DNA of 64,000 nucleotides from Virgibacillus dokdonensis. GTDB taxonomy: Bacteria; Bacillota; Bacilli; Bacillales; Amphibacillaceae. A program made the translations under genes and the position numbers. The first letter of the stretch is position 1. Every line of letters begins with the position of its first letter. Positions 27,453 to 36,773 of this stretch are shown here, one piece after another. The notes beneath the pieces were generated by a model. It worked only from the letters and a program-made list of their open reading frames with translations. It had not been told where the DNA came from and did no database searches. The stretch lies in NCBI RefSeq assembly GCF_900166595.1, contig NZ_LT745763.1, positions 1,251,761-1,315,760 on the forward strand, in the 5' to 3' direction.

Positions 27453-28211
27453 TCACTTACTTTTTTCCAATTTAGACAATATCCAGAGGTAAATGGCAAT
27501 TCCTCCAAAAGTTATGATTGTACTAACGATTAGTTGTGTTTCGTATTGCAATGTGGTCAGATTTAGTAAATAATCAGGAAGTGTTAACAATGCTATTATA
27601 ATGATTAAAGTCCATGATTTTGCCCAAATGGAAAAACCTATTATAAATAGTACTGTGATTACACCAATGATTAGGCTTCCAGTATTGCCGAAATAAATGA
27701 CGGGAGTGTCGATGGCTCTATTTAGGTAGATTAACCCAATAAATAGAGCGATGGGCAGTATCGCTATACCAGCCAATATCAACCCCTGTCTTTTGAGAGA
27801 TTGATTTGATGTAGAAATATATTTAAACCCTGTGAAAACAGAAGCAATAAATATTGCACCAATTATAATATGCCCGATAATTTCCAAGATAGAATAGGAG
27901 AGGTTGCCTTCTAATAAGTCAGGGAAAATTGTAATAGAAAATGATCCAAGAATGATTAGGCAAATGTATTTAAACCATGTTCTATAGTCAATTAACATCT
28001 CGTTAGAAACCATCTCCATATATTCTTTCGGAGATTTTCCAATAATTTTTTCAATGGATTTTCCGTTTTTTTCGGCTTCGGACAAATGGATTTCTAATTC
28101 ATTCACAATTTCCTCAATTTCATCCCATTGTTTTCCACTTGAAAATAAGTATACACGTAAGTTTTCCAAGAACTCTTGGCTTTCTTTAGAAAGTTTTAAC
28201 TTATTCTTCAA
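27453..28211 (-). CDS. HAAS-type membrane protein, IS passenger (right copy)
   Basis: The same 252-residue protein as in the left IS from TTG 28211 onward: HAAS-like cytosolic helical domain followed by about six membrane helices. Translation is coupled to padR by overlap. A base change upstream opens a longer in-frame extension in this copy, but no ribosome site supports it. Confidence 0.7.
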   Translation of the reverse strand: MKNKLKLSKESQEFLENLRVYLFSSGKQWDEIEEIVNELEIHLSEAEKNGKSIEKIIGKSPKEYMEMVSNEMLIDYRTWFKYICLIILGSFSITIFPDLLEGNLSYSILEIIGHIIIGAIFIASVFTGFKYISTSNQSLKRQGLILAGIAILPIALFIGLIYLNRAIDTPVIYFGNTGSLIIGVITVLFIIGFSIWAKSWTLIIIIALLTLPDYLLNLTTLQYETQLIVSTIITFGGIAIYLWILSKLEKSK

Positions 28212-28563
28212 TGATGTCATCTCCTTTTGTATATTTTGTATCTGGCTCAAAACACAACACTTTGTTAACATTAGACTGTAAATTATTCCAGCGTTCTATA
28301 AATTTATTCAATTCTAACTCCCCCTTTGGAGTTAGTGAATAATATTTTCTCCTTGGTCCTGCTGTGGATTTTTTTAAGGTAGATTTAACTAATTCTTCTT
28401 TTTGCATCCGCAATAACAATGGATAAATTGTACCCTCACTAAAAGAGTGGAAACCATAACTTTCAAGTTTTTCTGCCATTTCGTAACCATATACTTCTTT
28501 ATCCTTGATAATTGCCAGCAAACAGCCATCAATGATACCCTTCAGCATTTGTGTTGTAGACAA
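28201..28563 (-). CDS. PadR-family transcriptional regulator, IS passenger (right copy)
   Basis: A 120-residue PadR-type winged-helix protein, starting at TTG 28563, with Val in place of Ile at about residue 101 relative to the left copy. Both copies should bind the same three palindromes, so the two IS copies would be co-regulated in trans. Confidence 0.88.
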   Translation of the reverse strand: MSTTQMLKGIIDGCLLAIIKDKEVYGYEMAEKLESYGFHSFSEGTIYPLLLRMQKEELVKSTLKKSTAGPRRKYYSLTPKGELELNKFIERWNNLQSNVNKVLCFEPDTKYTKGDDIIEE

Positions 28564-28586
28564 ACTTCCCCCTCCTTTCTCACTAA

Positions 28587-28671
28587 CTTGTAATACAAGA
28601 GTTATGTTTATAAAGTATCATGCATTACATGATATATATGAAGAATAGCATTATTAGTCTTGTAATGCAAG
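28587..28671 (-). promoter_or_regulatory. padR promoter with three operator-like palindromes (right IS)
   Basis: Copy of the left control region: palindromes at 28587-28599, 28616-28634 and 28659-28671 around a -35 (28665-28670) and -10 (28642-28647) spaced by 17 bases. Confidence 0.7.
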
Positions 28672-28782
28672 GTATAATTCAAAGAAAATCCATATAGAAA
28701 AGATTCCACACGATTATCCGATTCACGAGGATAAAATACTATATATATAATAGAAGTTTTCCATATGATAATCCGAATACCC

Positions 28783-28790
28783 GAAATATT
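28783..28790. repeat. Target-site duplication, right copy
   Basis: GAAATATT directly after the right end of the composite transposon, identical to 14560-14567. Confidence 0.95.
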
Positions 28791-29714
28791 GAAGAAGCAC
28801 TTACTTTATTTTGCGACCAACAATGTAAAGCAATGATTGCTTTAGGGGGTGGATCCGTTATAGACTGTGCAAAAGTAGTTGGGGCTAGATTTGCTTATCC
28901 AAATAAATCTATATCTAAAATGAAAGGTCAATTAAAGGTTCGTAAAGAGACACCAACATTATATGCTGTCCCGACTACTGCAGGGTCTGGGAGTGAAGCA
29001 ACGTTAGCAGCTGTTGTTAGTAATCCTGCTACTTCCGAAAAGTATGCTATTAATTCCCCAGTGTTAACCCCAAATTATGCTTTGCATGATCCAAAATTGC
29101 TTGTTAATCTTCCGCCGTTTATGACGGCAACCACAGGTATGGATGCGCTAACGCATGCAATTGAAGCGTTTATCGGAAAGAGCAATACGCAAAAGACGCG
29201 TGATTGGAGTAAGCAGGCTGTGGTTTTAATTTTTGGAAATTTGGAACAAAGTTATATAGAGCCAGAAGATTTAACAGCTAGAGCAAGCATGCAAAAGGCT
29301 TCCTATCTAGCTGGAAAAGCTTTTACTCGCGCTTATGTTGGCTATGTTCATGCTATCGCTCATACATTCGGTGGTTTTTATCAGGTGCCACATGGTTACG
29401 CAAATGCTATTATATTGCCATATGTTTTGGAATTTTATGATGACGTGGTTTACGATTTATTGGCTGAACTTGCAGATACAGTACAGCCTATCAACCAATT
29501 CTCATCTAATAAAGAGAAAGCACTTTGGATGATCAGGGAAATAAAACGAATGAATAAAGCAATGGGTATCCCTGAAAAAATAGCTACAATTGATAAAGGT
29601 GTTATCCCTAAAATGGTAGAAAGGGCTCTAAAGGAAGCAAACCCATTATATCCAGTCCCTAAAATACTAACTAAACAAGATTTGTACCACCTGTATTATC
29701 AAATTACTGAATGA
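28791..29714 (+). pseudogene. Iron-type alcohol dehydrogenase, 3' part
   Basis: The last 307 codons of the interrupted dehydrogenase, beginning EEALTLFCDQQCKAMIALGG in frame with the 5' part. It holds the NAD-binding GGGSVIDCAK, the TTAGSGSEAT loop, and the iron ligands in MDALTHAIEAF (Asp and His), YVHAIAHTFGG and VPHGYANA (His residues). A remnant polypeptide could be translated from ATG 28833 (293 residues), but it would lack the N-terminal cofactor domain and is not expected to be active. Confidence 0.95.
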
Positions 29715-29796
29715 TTATCCATACTGAGATTTTTGGCTACCGTTTCCGTTTTTTTCGATAGCTACTACACCCTGATCGCGACATAAAAAGATACGA

Positions 29797-30294
29797 TTAT
29801 TTCTCATCTGTCACCATATGATAAGATGTTATAAATGGTCGATCTGCATAATAATCGGGAGTTTTCACAGATGGATTCTTATGTGCTTGTTTAAACTGAT
29901 CTGACGTTTTCCAATTCTCAAAATCTTGTACAGAGCGCCATTGGGTGAAAACAATGTAGGTATTTCCTTTTTTTGGTTTCAACAGGCGAAATGCTTGGAA
30001 TCCTGGCATTTTTTCTACCTCATGTTTGCGATTTTGAAAATGATGCTCAAAAACGGGTTGCCCTTCTTCTGTTACGGGTATGTTATTCATAACAACATAT
30101 CCTTCTTCTTGTATCGCTCCAATTGTAATTAAAATTACATATTCTCTTCCAGAATTGAAAATGCTTTTAGCTTTATCCTCATAATAGGCAAGCGAACTGG
30201 ATTCACCATGCATAAGGGATATATGTTTTTTTGGGTGTTTATCAATGATTTTTTGTAAGAATTCAGCGGTGCCGTTTGTCATGTGAGCAAACAT
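29797..30294 (-). CDS. hmoB: Heme-degrading monooxygenase HmoB-like
   Basis: A 165-residue protein with a C-terminal antibiotic-biosynthesis-monooxygenase (ABM) fold domain (about 70-150: VMNNIPVTEEGQPVFEHHF, then FRLLKPKKGNTYIVFTQW). Length and layout match B. subtilis HmoB (YhgC), which binds heme and breaks it down to release iron. ATG 30294, eight bases after AGGAGG, is preferred over the ATG two codons earlier, which is too close. As in B. subtilis, it is next to pbpF and the hemEHY genes, which supports the call. Heme-contacting residues could not be assigned with certainty. Confidence 0.88.
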   Translation of the reverse strand: MFAHMTNGTAEFLQKIIDKHPKKHISLMHGESSSLAYYEDKAKSIFNSGREYVILITIGAIQEEGYVVMNNIPVTEEGQPVFEHHFQNRKHEVEKMPGFQAFRLLKPKKGNTYIVFTQWRSVQDFENWKTSDQFKQAHKNPSVKTPDYYADRPFITSYHMVTDEK

Positions 30295-31029
30295 AATCAT
30301 TACCTCCTCGTATAGTATGTTTAGGCATTACTTTCGCCTTCTCAATCTTGAGTCATTCATAAAAATTGATCTGCTAGTGCACCCGTTACTTTTTACTACA
30401 GGCGGACGCTTTCCTCAGGGCTGCTTGAGCCTCCTCGCTCACAAAAACCGTTCGCTGTGGGGTGTCAAGACTCATGCTCTCCCCGCTGGAGTCGCCGCCT
30501 TCCGTTCCAAGTAACTTGGTTTGGAATTCATGATGAGTAAAAGCCTTAAATAATATGTCAAATACCTTGGACGTTCCGTGATGTTCCTAGATAATGGGCT
30601 TAGGATCATTTGGGACAATTCTTTTTTCCTCCTGCGGGCATAACTGCATTACTAAGACTGTTTCTCCGTGTGCGTTTCGACCTTCAACCTTTCCATAAAG
30701 ACTTGGCGCTAAGCTAAGTCTTTATGAAGTGAAATTAGACAGTAGATGCTTGACTTACTATAGTAAGTATCTCTTACCTACTATACTACCTTAGTGAACA
30801 GGAGCTAAGTCAAATCATTTCTCTTTTTTCCAGATATGCTGTAAAACTCTCACCTACTTCAAGAACTGAAAATAGAGTATAGGTGTTTTAAACACAGCCA
30901 TTTTTGAAGCGTTCTGCATCATATTATTAAGAGAAATTGAAACAATTATTATTTAATATGAAATATAAATACTTTAAGATTATATCATTCTGTCGTATAA
31001 TGTAGAAGTGACAATATAGAGGTGAACCA
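30295..31029. other. Intergenic region between hmoB and pbpF
   Basis: No gene is seen. It contains repeat family C at 30401-30508 and a hairpin at 30694-30726 (CATAAAGACTT paired with AAGTCTTTATG). A TATAAT at 30996-31001 may be the -10 of pbpF, but its -35 (TTTAAG) is poor. Confidence 0.5.
30401..30508 (+). repeat. Interspersed Bacillaceae-type repeat, family C
   Basis: A GC-rich stretch beginning GGCGGACGCTTTCC and ending GGAGTCGCCGCCTTCC, with inner blocks GCTTGAGCCTCCTCG and GTCAAGACTCATGCTCTC. The outer arms are inverted repeats. I recall similar elements scattered in many Bacillaceae genomes; their role is unknown. Confidence 0.6.
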
Positions 31030-33207
31030 ATGAGCAGAATAGAAAAAAGGAAGAAGAAGCGTTCACGCTTGTTGAAGAAATGGAAAATAATTTTATATAG
31101 TTGTTTGTTAATGATAATCATCGGGTTAGTTAGTTATGCTTCCATTATTTTTGGTGGTCGGTTGATTGTTGATGATGAACAATTTTTTTTGGACGCAACG
31201 ACAACGGTAGAAACAAGAGATGGCAAGGTAATTGGAAGGCTTTATCATGAAAATCGCACCTTAGCTAATTTAGATGACATACCTGAGCATGTGCGAGATG
31301 CATTTATTGCTATTGAAGATCGCAGGTTTTATGACCATCAAGGGGTTGATTTTCGTTCTGTTTTTCGAGCGGTGTATAAAGATATTTTGGCTATGCAGAA
31401 AGTAGAAGGCGCTAGCACGATTACACAACAACTTGTTAAAAATTTATTTTTAAGTCATGAGAAAACATGGCTTCGTAAAACCAAAGAAGTCATGGCATCT
31501 GTTTATTTAGAACGCACATTACCGAAAGAGCGGATATTGGAATTGTATTTAAACGAAATTTACTTTGGACATGGCGTTTACGGCATAGCTACAGCTGCTA
31601 AATATTATTTTTCCAAAGATGTAGAGGATCTGTCTATAGCAGAAGGTGCATTGTTAGCTGGTCTTGCTAAAGCACCTAATGGATATTCACCCATTAACTA
31701 TCCTGAAAAGGCAATAGATCGCAGGAATACAGTACTCTTGGCAATGAAAGATATTGGCGTTATAAGCGAAGAACAACAAAATAAAGCAAAAAAGCAGGAG
31801 CTTGATCTGAAAGTAAATAAATGGGATCCTGAACCATGGTGGACAGACTATAGTGATTTTGTTATGAAAGAAGCCGCTCAAGAACATCGTTTATCGTTAG
31901 AGGAATTAAAGCGAGGCGGTTATCGTTTAATTGTTAACGTTGATCCTGCTGTACAAAAAGTCGCTTATGAACAATTTAAACAGAATTCCTATTTTCCTGG
32001 GAGCACGGATGATGTACAAGGCGCTTTTACGATGATGGATCACAAAACAGGGGATATCGTAGCAGTAATTGGTGGACGTGATTTTACATTTGGTGACTTG
32101 AATCGAGCAACTGCATCGAGGCAACCAGGTTCTACCTTCAAACCACTAGCGGTTTATGGTCCAGCACTTATGAAAGAAGAAAAGTATCACCCTTATGCTT
32201 TAATACCCGATCAAAAACAAGCCTATGATGGTTATACAGCTGAAAATTACGATGACCAGTATGGTGGTTTTGTTTCCATTTATGATGCCATTCTTTATTC
32301 TAAAAACGCCCCTGCTGTATGGTTATTAAATGAAATTGGGATTACGGATGCAAAGAAGTATTTAAAAAAGCTCCATCTTCCTGTCGAGGATAAAGGATTA
32401 GCTATTGCTTTGGGTGGATTATCTAAAGGAGTAACGCCAGCTGGATTAATGGAAGCTTATACTAGTTTTGCTCAGCGTGGAAAAGTCGTTAAAGCTCAAG
32501 CTATTTATCAAATTAAGGATCGACACCACCAAAAAGTGTTTCAAGCGAATCGAAAGGCAGAAAAAGTATTTAGTCCACAAGTAGCTTGGAATATGACGGA
32601 AATGCTAGAGCAAACCGTTAAATCAGGAACAGCGTCAGCAGGAAGTTTTACAAAAGCATTAGCTGGAAAGACAGGATCTACAGAGCATCCGCAAATGGAA
32701 GGAAAGGTAAAAGATGCGTGGTTTGCAGGCTATACCCCAACGTATGCAATGGCATTATGGATGGGGTACGATCAAACGGATGAGGAGCATTATTTAACGG
32801 GCGGAAGTGCCTATCCGACGAGGTTAGTGAAATCTATTTTAACAGAGATCGATCAGCAAGAGCCATTGGCGGATTCGTTTGCGAAACCTGCAGAAGTAGA
32901 TGCTTTACCGGAACCTATCATACTACCAGAAATTAAAAATGTACAAGCCAGTTATGCTTTTGGTAGTTTGTCTTTGTTTCAGGGGAAGATTACTTGGCAA
33001 GGGTCAGAGGATGACCGCGTTATCTATCGAATTTACCGAAAAAAAGAAGGTATCGATGAACGAGTTGGTCAAGTCAAAGGAGAAATGGAATTTGTAGTTG
33101 AAAACGCATTGTTGAACGCGAAAGAATATTATGTTGTCCCTTATGACCCGTTGACAAAAACGGAAGGCTCACCATCTAACACAGTAACGCTTAGCTGGGG
33201 AGCATGA
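31030..33207 (+). CDS. pbpF: Class A penicillin-binding protein 2C (PbpF)
   Basis: A 725-residue bifunctional peptidoglycan synthase. A basic cytosolic tail and one membrane helix (about 20-45) precede the glycosyltransferase domain (EDRRFYDHQGVDF and EGASTITQQLVKN). The transpeptidase domain has SRQPGSTFKPL with the active serine and SxxK, SKN in LYSKNAPA, and KTGST near residue 548. Length and context (between hmoB and hemE) match B. subtilis PbpF, which acts in the sporangium during spore wall synthesis. It precedes hemE by about 100 bases and need not be cotranscribed with it. Confidence 0.92.
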   Translation: MSRIEKRKKKRSRLLKKWKIILYSCLLMIIIGLVSYASIIFGGRLIVDDEQFFLDATTTVETRDGKVIGRLYHENRTLANLDDIPEHVRDAFIAIEDRRFYDHQGVDFRSVFRAVYKDILAMQKVEGASTITQQLVKNLFLSHEKTWLRKTKEVMASVYLERTLPKERILELYLNEIYFGHGVYGIATAAKYYFSKDVEDLSIAEGALLAGLAKAPNGYSPINYPEKAIDRRNTVLLAMKDIGVISEEQQNKAKKQELDLKVNKWDPEPWWTDYSDFVMKEAAQEHRLSLEELKRGGYRLIVNVDPAVQKVAYEQFKQNSYFPGSTDDVQGAFTMMDHKTGDIVAVIGGRDFTFGDLNRATASRQPGSTFKPLAVYGPALMKEEKYHPYALIPDQKQAYDGYTAENYDDQYGGFVSIYDAILYSKNAPAVWLLNEIGITDAKKYLKKLHLPVEDKGLAIALGGLSKGVTPAGLMEAYTSFAQRGKVVKAQAIYQIKDRHHQKVFQANRKAEKVFSPQVAWNMTEMLEQTVKSGTASAGSFTKALAGKTGSTEHPQMEGKVKDAWFAGYTPTYAMALWMGYDQTDEEHYLTGGSAYPTRLVKSILTEIDQQEPLADSFAKPAEVDALPEPIILPEIKNVQASYAFGSLSLFQGKITWQGSEDDRVIYRIYRKKEGIDERVGQVKGEMEFVVENALLNAKEYYVVPYDPLTKTEGSPSNTVTLSWGA

Positions 33208-33309
33208 TTTAGACAAAATAATGACAAATAGTAGCGCTTACTGTACACAATTCCAGATGATCGTTATAGTAAGATTGGGAATATAGAACGTTGAAAAGGA
33301 TGGATGGGC

Positions 33310-34350
33310 ATGGCAAACAAATTCAATGATACGATTATTCGAGCTTATAAAGGGGAATCTACGAATTATACACCAGCTTGGTTTATGCGTCAGGCTGGGA
33401 GGTCACAACCTGAATATAGAAAATTAAAAGAGAAGTATTCTTTATTTGAAATTACACATCAACCAGAATTATGTGCCTATGTAACGAGATTACCAGTAGA
33501 AAATTACAATGTAGACGCAGCCATTCTGTATAAAGATATCATGTCTCCACTGCCAGCATTAGGGGTGGATGTGGAAATTAAATCAGGTATTGGTCCAGTG
33601 ATTGATAATCCAATTGCCTCTCTTCGTGATGTAGAAAAGCTTGGAGCAATTGATCCACAATCCGATGTTCCGTATGTATTGGAGACAATTCGCCTGTTGA
33701 CACAAGAACAGTTACAAGTACCCTTAATCGGTTTTAGTGGCGCTCCTTTTACATTGGCGAGCTATATGATTGAGGGAGGACCATCAAAGAACTACAGTAA
33801 AACGAAAGCATTTATGTATCAGCAACGAGAAGCATGGTTTTTATTAATGGATAAATTGGCTGATATGACCATTACGTATGTAGAAGCTCAGATTGAAGCT
33901 GGTGCACAGGCTATTCAAATTTTTGATTCTTGGGTAGGTAATTTAAATGCATCTGATTACCGTATTTTTATTAAACCAGTAATGACAAGAATTTTTTCTG
34001 AACTGCAACGACATGATGTCCCACTCATTCTATTTGGTGTCGGCGCACGGCATTTATTGATGGAGTTTAACAATTTACCTGTTGATGTGATTGGGTTAGA
34101 CTGGAGGACTTCCGTGCAAGAAGCAAGGAATATGGGAGTTACGAAAGTGTTGCAAGGAAATTTAGACCCAGCTATTTTGTTAACAGAATGGGAAATGCTA
34201 GAGAAGCGAACACAAGCTATATTGGATGAAGGCTTAGCAGATGGAAACCATGTTTTTAATCTTGGTCATGGCGTGACGCCAGATATTCAACCGGCTACAT
34301 TAAAAAGATTAACTACGTTTATTCATGAGTATAGTCAGCGAAATAGGTGA
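33310..34350 (+). CDS. hemE: Uroporphyrinogen decarboxylase
   Basis: A 346-residue TIM-barrel enzyme that decarboxylates uroporphyrinogen III to coproporphyrinogen III. Both signatures are clear: [16 protein letters not shown] (about 21-36) and [17 protein letters not shown] (about 140-156); [11 protein letters not shown] is also typical. AAAGGA is nine bases before ATG 33310 and only three before ATG 33304, so the former is chosen. It begins the hemEHY operon. Confidence 0.95.
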   Translation: MANKFNDTIIRAYKGESTNYTPAWFMRQAGRSQPEYRKLKEKYSLFEITHQPELCAYVTRLPVENYNVDAAILYKDIMSPLPALGVDVEIKSGIGPVIDNPIASLRDVEKLGAIDPQSDVPYVLETIRLLTQEQLQVPLIGFSGAPFTLASYMIEGGPSKNYSKTKAFMYQQREAWFLLMDKLADMTITYVEAQIEAGAQAIQIFDSWVGNLNASDYRIFIKPVMTRIFSELQRHDVPLILFGVGARHLLMEFNNLPVDVIGLDWRTSVQEARNMGVTKVLQGNLDPAILLTEWEMLEKRTQAILDEGLADGNHVFNLGHGVTPDIQPATLKRLTTFIHEYSQRNR

Positions 34351-34383
34351 AAAGAAAAAATTAAATTTGCGAGGTGTTGAAGC

Positions 34384-35325
34384 ATGGAAAAAAAGAAAAT
34401 GGGATTATTAGTGATGGCTTATGGAACACCATACAAGGAAGAGGACATTGAACGGTATTATACGCATATTCGCCACGGCAGAAAGCCTGAAGCAGAAGCA
34501 TTGCAAGACTTAAAAGATCGTTACAAAGCAATTGGAGGCATATCTCCATTGGCAAAAATAACGAATCAGCAAGTGGAAAAACTGGAGGCAACATTAAATG
34601 CAGTTCAAAACGAATATGACTTTAAAGCATATACTGGGTTAAAACATATTGAGCCATTTATTGAGGATGCTGTGCAACAAATGGCTGAAGATGGTATGGA
34701 AGAAGCGGTGTCAATAGTTTTAGCACCACATTTTTCTACTTTTAGCGTACAATCCTATAATAAACGAGCAAACAATGAAGCTGAAAAATATGGTATTACG
34801 ATTACTTCAGTGGAAAGCTGGTATGATGAGCCTGGTTTTATTAAATATTGGGCTGATCAAATTACCGACGTTTATGCCAAGATGGCAGACGAGGAACGGG
34901 AAAAAGCAGTGCTGATTGTTTCTGCCCATAGTTTGCCTGAGAAAATTTTACAGGATGGTGACCCTTATCCACAACAGTTAGAAGAAACCGCCAAACTAAT
35001 TTCAGAAGCAACTGGGATTAAGAATTATGAAATTGGTTGGCAAAGTGAAGGCAACACGCCAGATCCTTGGTTAGGACCAGATGTACAGGATCTTACAAGA
35101 GATCTTTACGAGCAAAAGGGATACCAAGCTTTTGTTTACGCACCTGTAGGTTTTATAGCCGACCATTTAGAAGTGTTATATGACAATGATTACGAATGCA
35201 AAGTAGTTTGTGATGAAATAGGTGCATCCTATTATCGACCAGAGATGCCAAACGTACATCCACAATTTATTCATACATTAAGCGATGTTGTACTAAAGCA
35301 AGTAAAGCGTGAACCGAATGAATAA
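34384..35325 (+). CDS. hemH: Coproporphyrin ferrochelatase
   Basis: A 313-residue enzyme that inserts ferrous iron into coproporphyrin III in the Firmicute heme branch (HemH/CpfC). It starts [12 protein letters not shown] and has the catalytic histidine in SAHSLPEKI (about 181-189) and the acidic partner in HLEVLYDND (about 262-270). The final codons overlap the start of hemY by eight bases, indicating a tightly coupled operon. Confidence 0.95.
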   Translation: MEKKKMGLLVMAYGTPYKEEDIERYYTHIRHGRKPEAEALQDLKDRYKAIGGISPLAKITNQQVEKLEATLNAVQNEYDFKAYTGLKHIEPFIEDAVQQMAEDGMEEAVSIVLAPHFSTFSVQSYNKRANNEAEKYGITITSVESWYDEPGFIKYWADQITDVYAKMADEEREKAVLIVSAHSLPEKILQDGDPYPQQLEETAKLISEATGIKNYEIGWQSEGNTPDPWLGPDVQDLTRDLYEQKGYQAFVYAPVGFIADHLEVLYDNDYECKVVCDEIGASYYRPEMPNVHPQFIHTLSDVVLKQVKREPNE

Positions 35326-36727
35326 TTCAAAACAAATTGTCATTATAGGCGGCGGTATAACAGGTTTATCTGCTGCCTATTATTTACAAAAACAGCTCGT
35401 TGAAAAGCAACTTCCTTATAAGGTGAAGCTTGTGGAAGCAAGTAGTCATCTAGGGGGGAAAATAAGAACGTTGCACCGGGATGGATTTACGATTGAACAA
35501 GGTGCAGACTCGATGTTAATTCGTAAACAGCCGGCTATGAAATTAGTGGAAGAGCTACATCTTGAAGATCAAATTGTTCGTAATGCTACGGGAAAATCCT
35601 ATATTTTGAAGGGAAATAAGTTCCACCGTATGCCACAAGATACCTATATGGGAATTCCAAAAAATGCGCGTTCTATATGGAATTCTACATTAATTTCTCC
35701 GAAAGGAAAATTAAGAGCTTTGGCAGATTTATGGAAGGGAAAACGAAAAGAAGAAACAGATGAGTCTTTAGCAGCTTTTTTTAGACGTCGCTTTGGAAAT
35801 GAATTACTCCATAACCAGATTGAAACGCTGTTATCTGGAATTCATTCTGGAAATATAGAAGAAATGAGTTTAAAAGCTTCTTACCCACAATTTCGCCAAT
35901 TGGAGCAAGAATATGGCAGTTTAATGAAAGGGTTAAACAAAACTATTCCCAAAGTTGCAAAAGATAAAGGGAAAGGGCCGGCACCTGGTGCTTTCTTTTC
36001 CTTTCAAAACGGTTTAGGTACTCTAGTAGATCGTTTAGCAGAAGAAATTGGAGAAGAGAATATGATGCTCCAAACAGCGGTTGATCATATTGAAAAAAAG
36101 GAACACGGCTATCATGTACTGTTAAGTGATGGAAATGTTTATAAAGCAGATGCTGTTATTATAGCTACACCACATTTTACCGTGCCGAAAATATTTAGTC
36201 AGTATGATTTCTTTCAACCTTTTGTGGAGGTACCTGCCACATCAACAGCTAATATTGTGTTGGCGTTTGATAAGGTGAAAATAAAAAAAGATATAGATGG
36301 CACAGGCTTTCTTGTTAACAAGAACAGCAATTACCATATTACTGCTTGTACATGGACACATAAGAAATGGCCGTTAACAACCCCAGAAGGGAAAGTTTTA
36401 ATGCGCTGTTATGTTGGGGGACCGGATAACGAAGAAATAGTCGAGGCGTCAGATGATGCGCTAACAGACATTGTGCTAAAAGATTTACATAAAGCAATGA
36501 AATTAAAAGGTGATCCGACATTTAGTGTTGTTACACGTTGGCGAAATGGAAGACCGCAATATACACTCGGGCACTTGGAACGACTTGCTGAAATTAGAAA
36601 ACAAGCTAGGCTGCAGTTACCTGGTGTTTTTTTAACAGGTTGCTCCTATGATGGTCAAGGTATTCCAGACTGCATTGAACAAGGAGAAAGAACAGCTCAA
36701 AAAGCATTACATTTTGTTTTACGTTAA
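35318..36727 (+). CDS. hemY: Coproporphyrinogen III oxidase, FAD-dependent
   Basis: A 469-residue flavoprotein (HemY/CgoX) that oxidises coproporphyrinogen III to coproporphyrin III before iron insertion. The FAD dinucleotide motif [14 protein letters not shown] (about 8-21) and the C-terminal FAD signature [20 protein letters not shown] are present. I choose ATG 35318, which overlaps the hemH stop; a GTG three codons earlier is possible. It is the last gene of hemEHY. Confidence 0.94.
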   Translation: MNNSKQIVIIGGGITGLSAAYYLQKQLVEKQLPYKVKLVEASSHLGGKIRTLHRDGFTIEQGADSMLIRKQPAMKLVEELHLEDQIVRNATGKSYILKGNKFHRMPQDTYMGIPKNARSIWNSTLISPKGKLRALADLWKGKRKEETDESLAAFFRRRFGNELLHNQIETLLSGIHSGNIEEMSLKASYPQFRQLEQEYGSLMKGLNKTIPKVAKDKGKGPAPGAFFSFQNGLGTLVDRLAEEIGEENMMLQTAVDHIEKKEHGYHVLLSDGNVYKADAVIIATPHFTVPKIFSQYDFFQPFVEVPATSTANIVLAFDKVKIKKDIDGTGFLVNKNSNYHITACTWTHKKWPLTTPEGKVLMRCYVGGPDNEEIVEASDDALTDIVLKDLHKAMKLKGDPTFSVVTRWRNGRPQYTLGHLERLAEIRKQARLQLPGVFLTGCSYDGQGIPDCIEQGERTAQKALHFVLR

Positions 36728-36730
36728 CCT

Positions 36731-36765
36731 TAACCCCCTATAATGGTTGCCATTTTAGGGGGTTA
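36731..36765. terminator. Shared hairpin between hemY and pepF
   Basis: TAACCCCCTATAATGG pairs with CCATTTTAGGGGGTTA. A strong stem at the meeting point of two converging genes, but without a clear T run on either strand. Confidence 0.6.
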
Positions 36766-36773
36766 TCATGTCG

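Larger units (their letters stand above)
14568..28782. mobile_element. Composite transposon carrying an L-arabinose utilisation module
   Basis: A 14,215-bp element bounded by two direct-orientation 2,821-bp ISL3-family copies (14568-17388 and 25962-28782) and flanked by the 8-bp duplication GAAATATT. It holds araA, an araE-like permease, araB, araR, araD and galM between the IS copies. The inner flanks of the two IS copies (CTTTTTCT after the left copy, TAAATAAG before the right copy) do not match each other, whereas the outer flanks do, so the unit moved as a whole rather than as two independent IS insertions. It sits inside an iron-type alcohol dehydrogenase gene. Confidence 0.95.
25962..28782 (-). 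mobile_element. ISL3-family insertion sequence with passenger genes, right copy
   Basis: Same 2,821-bp length, gene order and ends as the left copy, offset by 11,394 bases. It ends in CCGAATACCC at 28782, immediately followed by the second GAAATATT duplication. Near-identity to the left copy points to recent duplication or to ongoing gene conversion. Confidence 0.95.

Noticed and set aside
28833..29714. A free-standing 293-residue alcohol dehydrogenase
   Set aside because: It lacks the N-terminal cofactor domain, and the missing part is in frame on the other side of the transposon.
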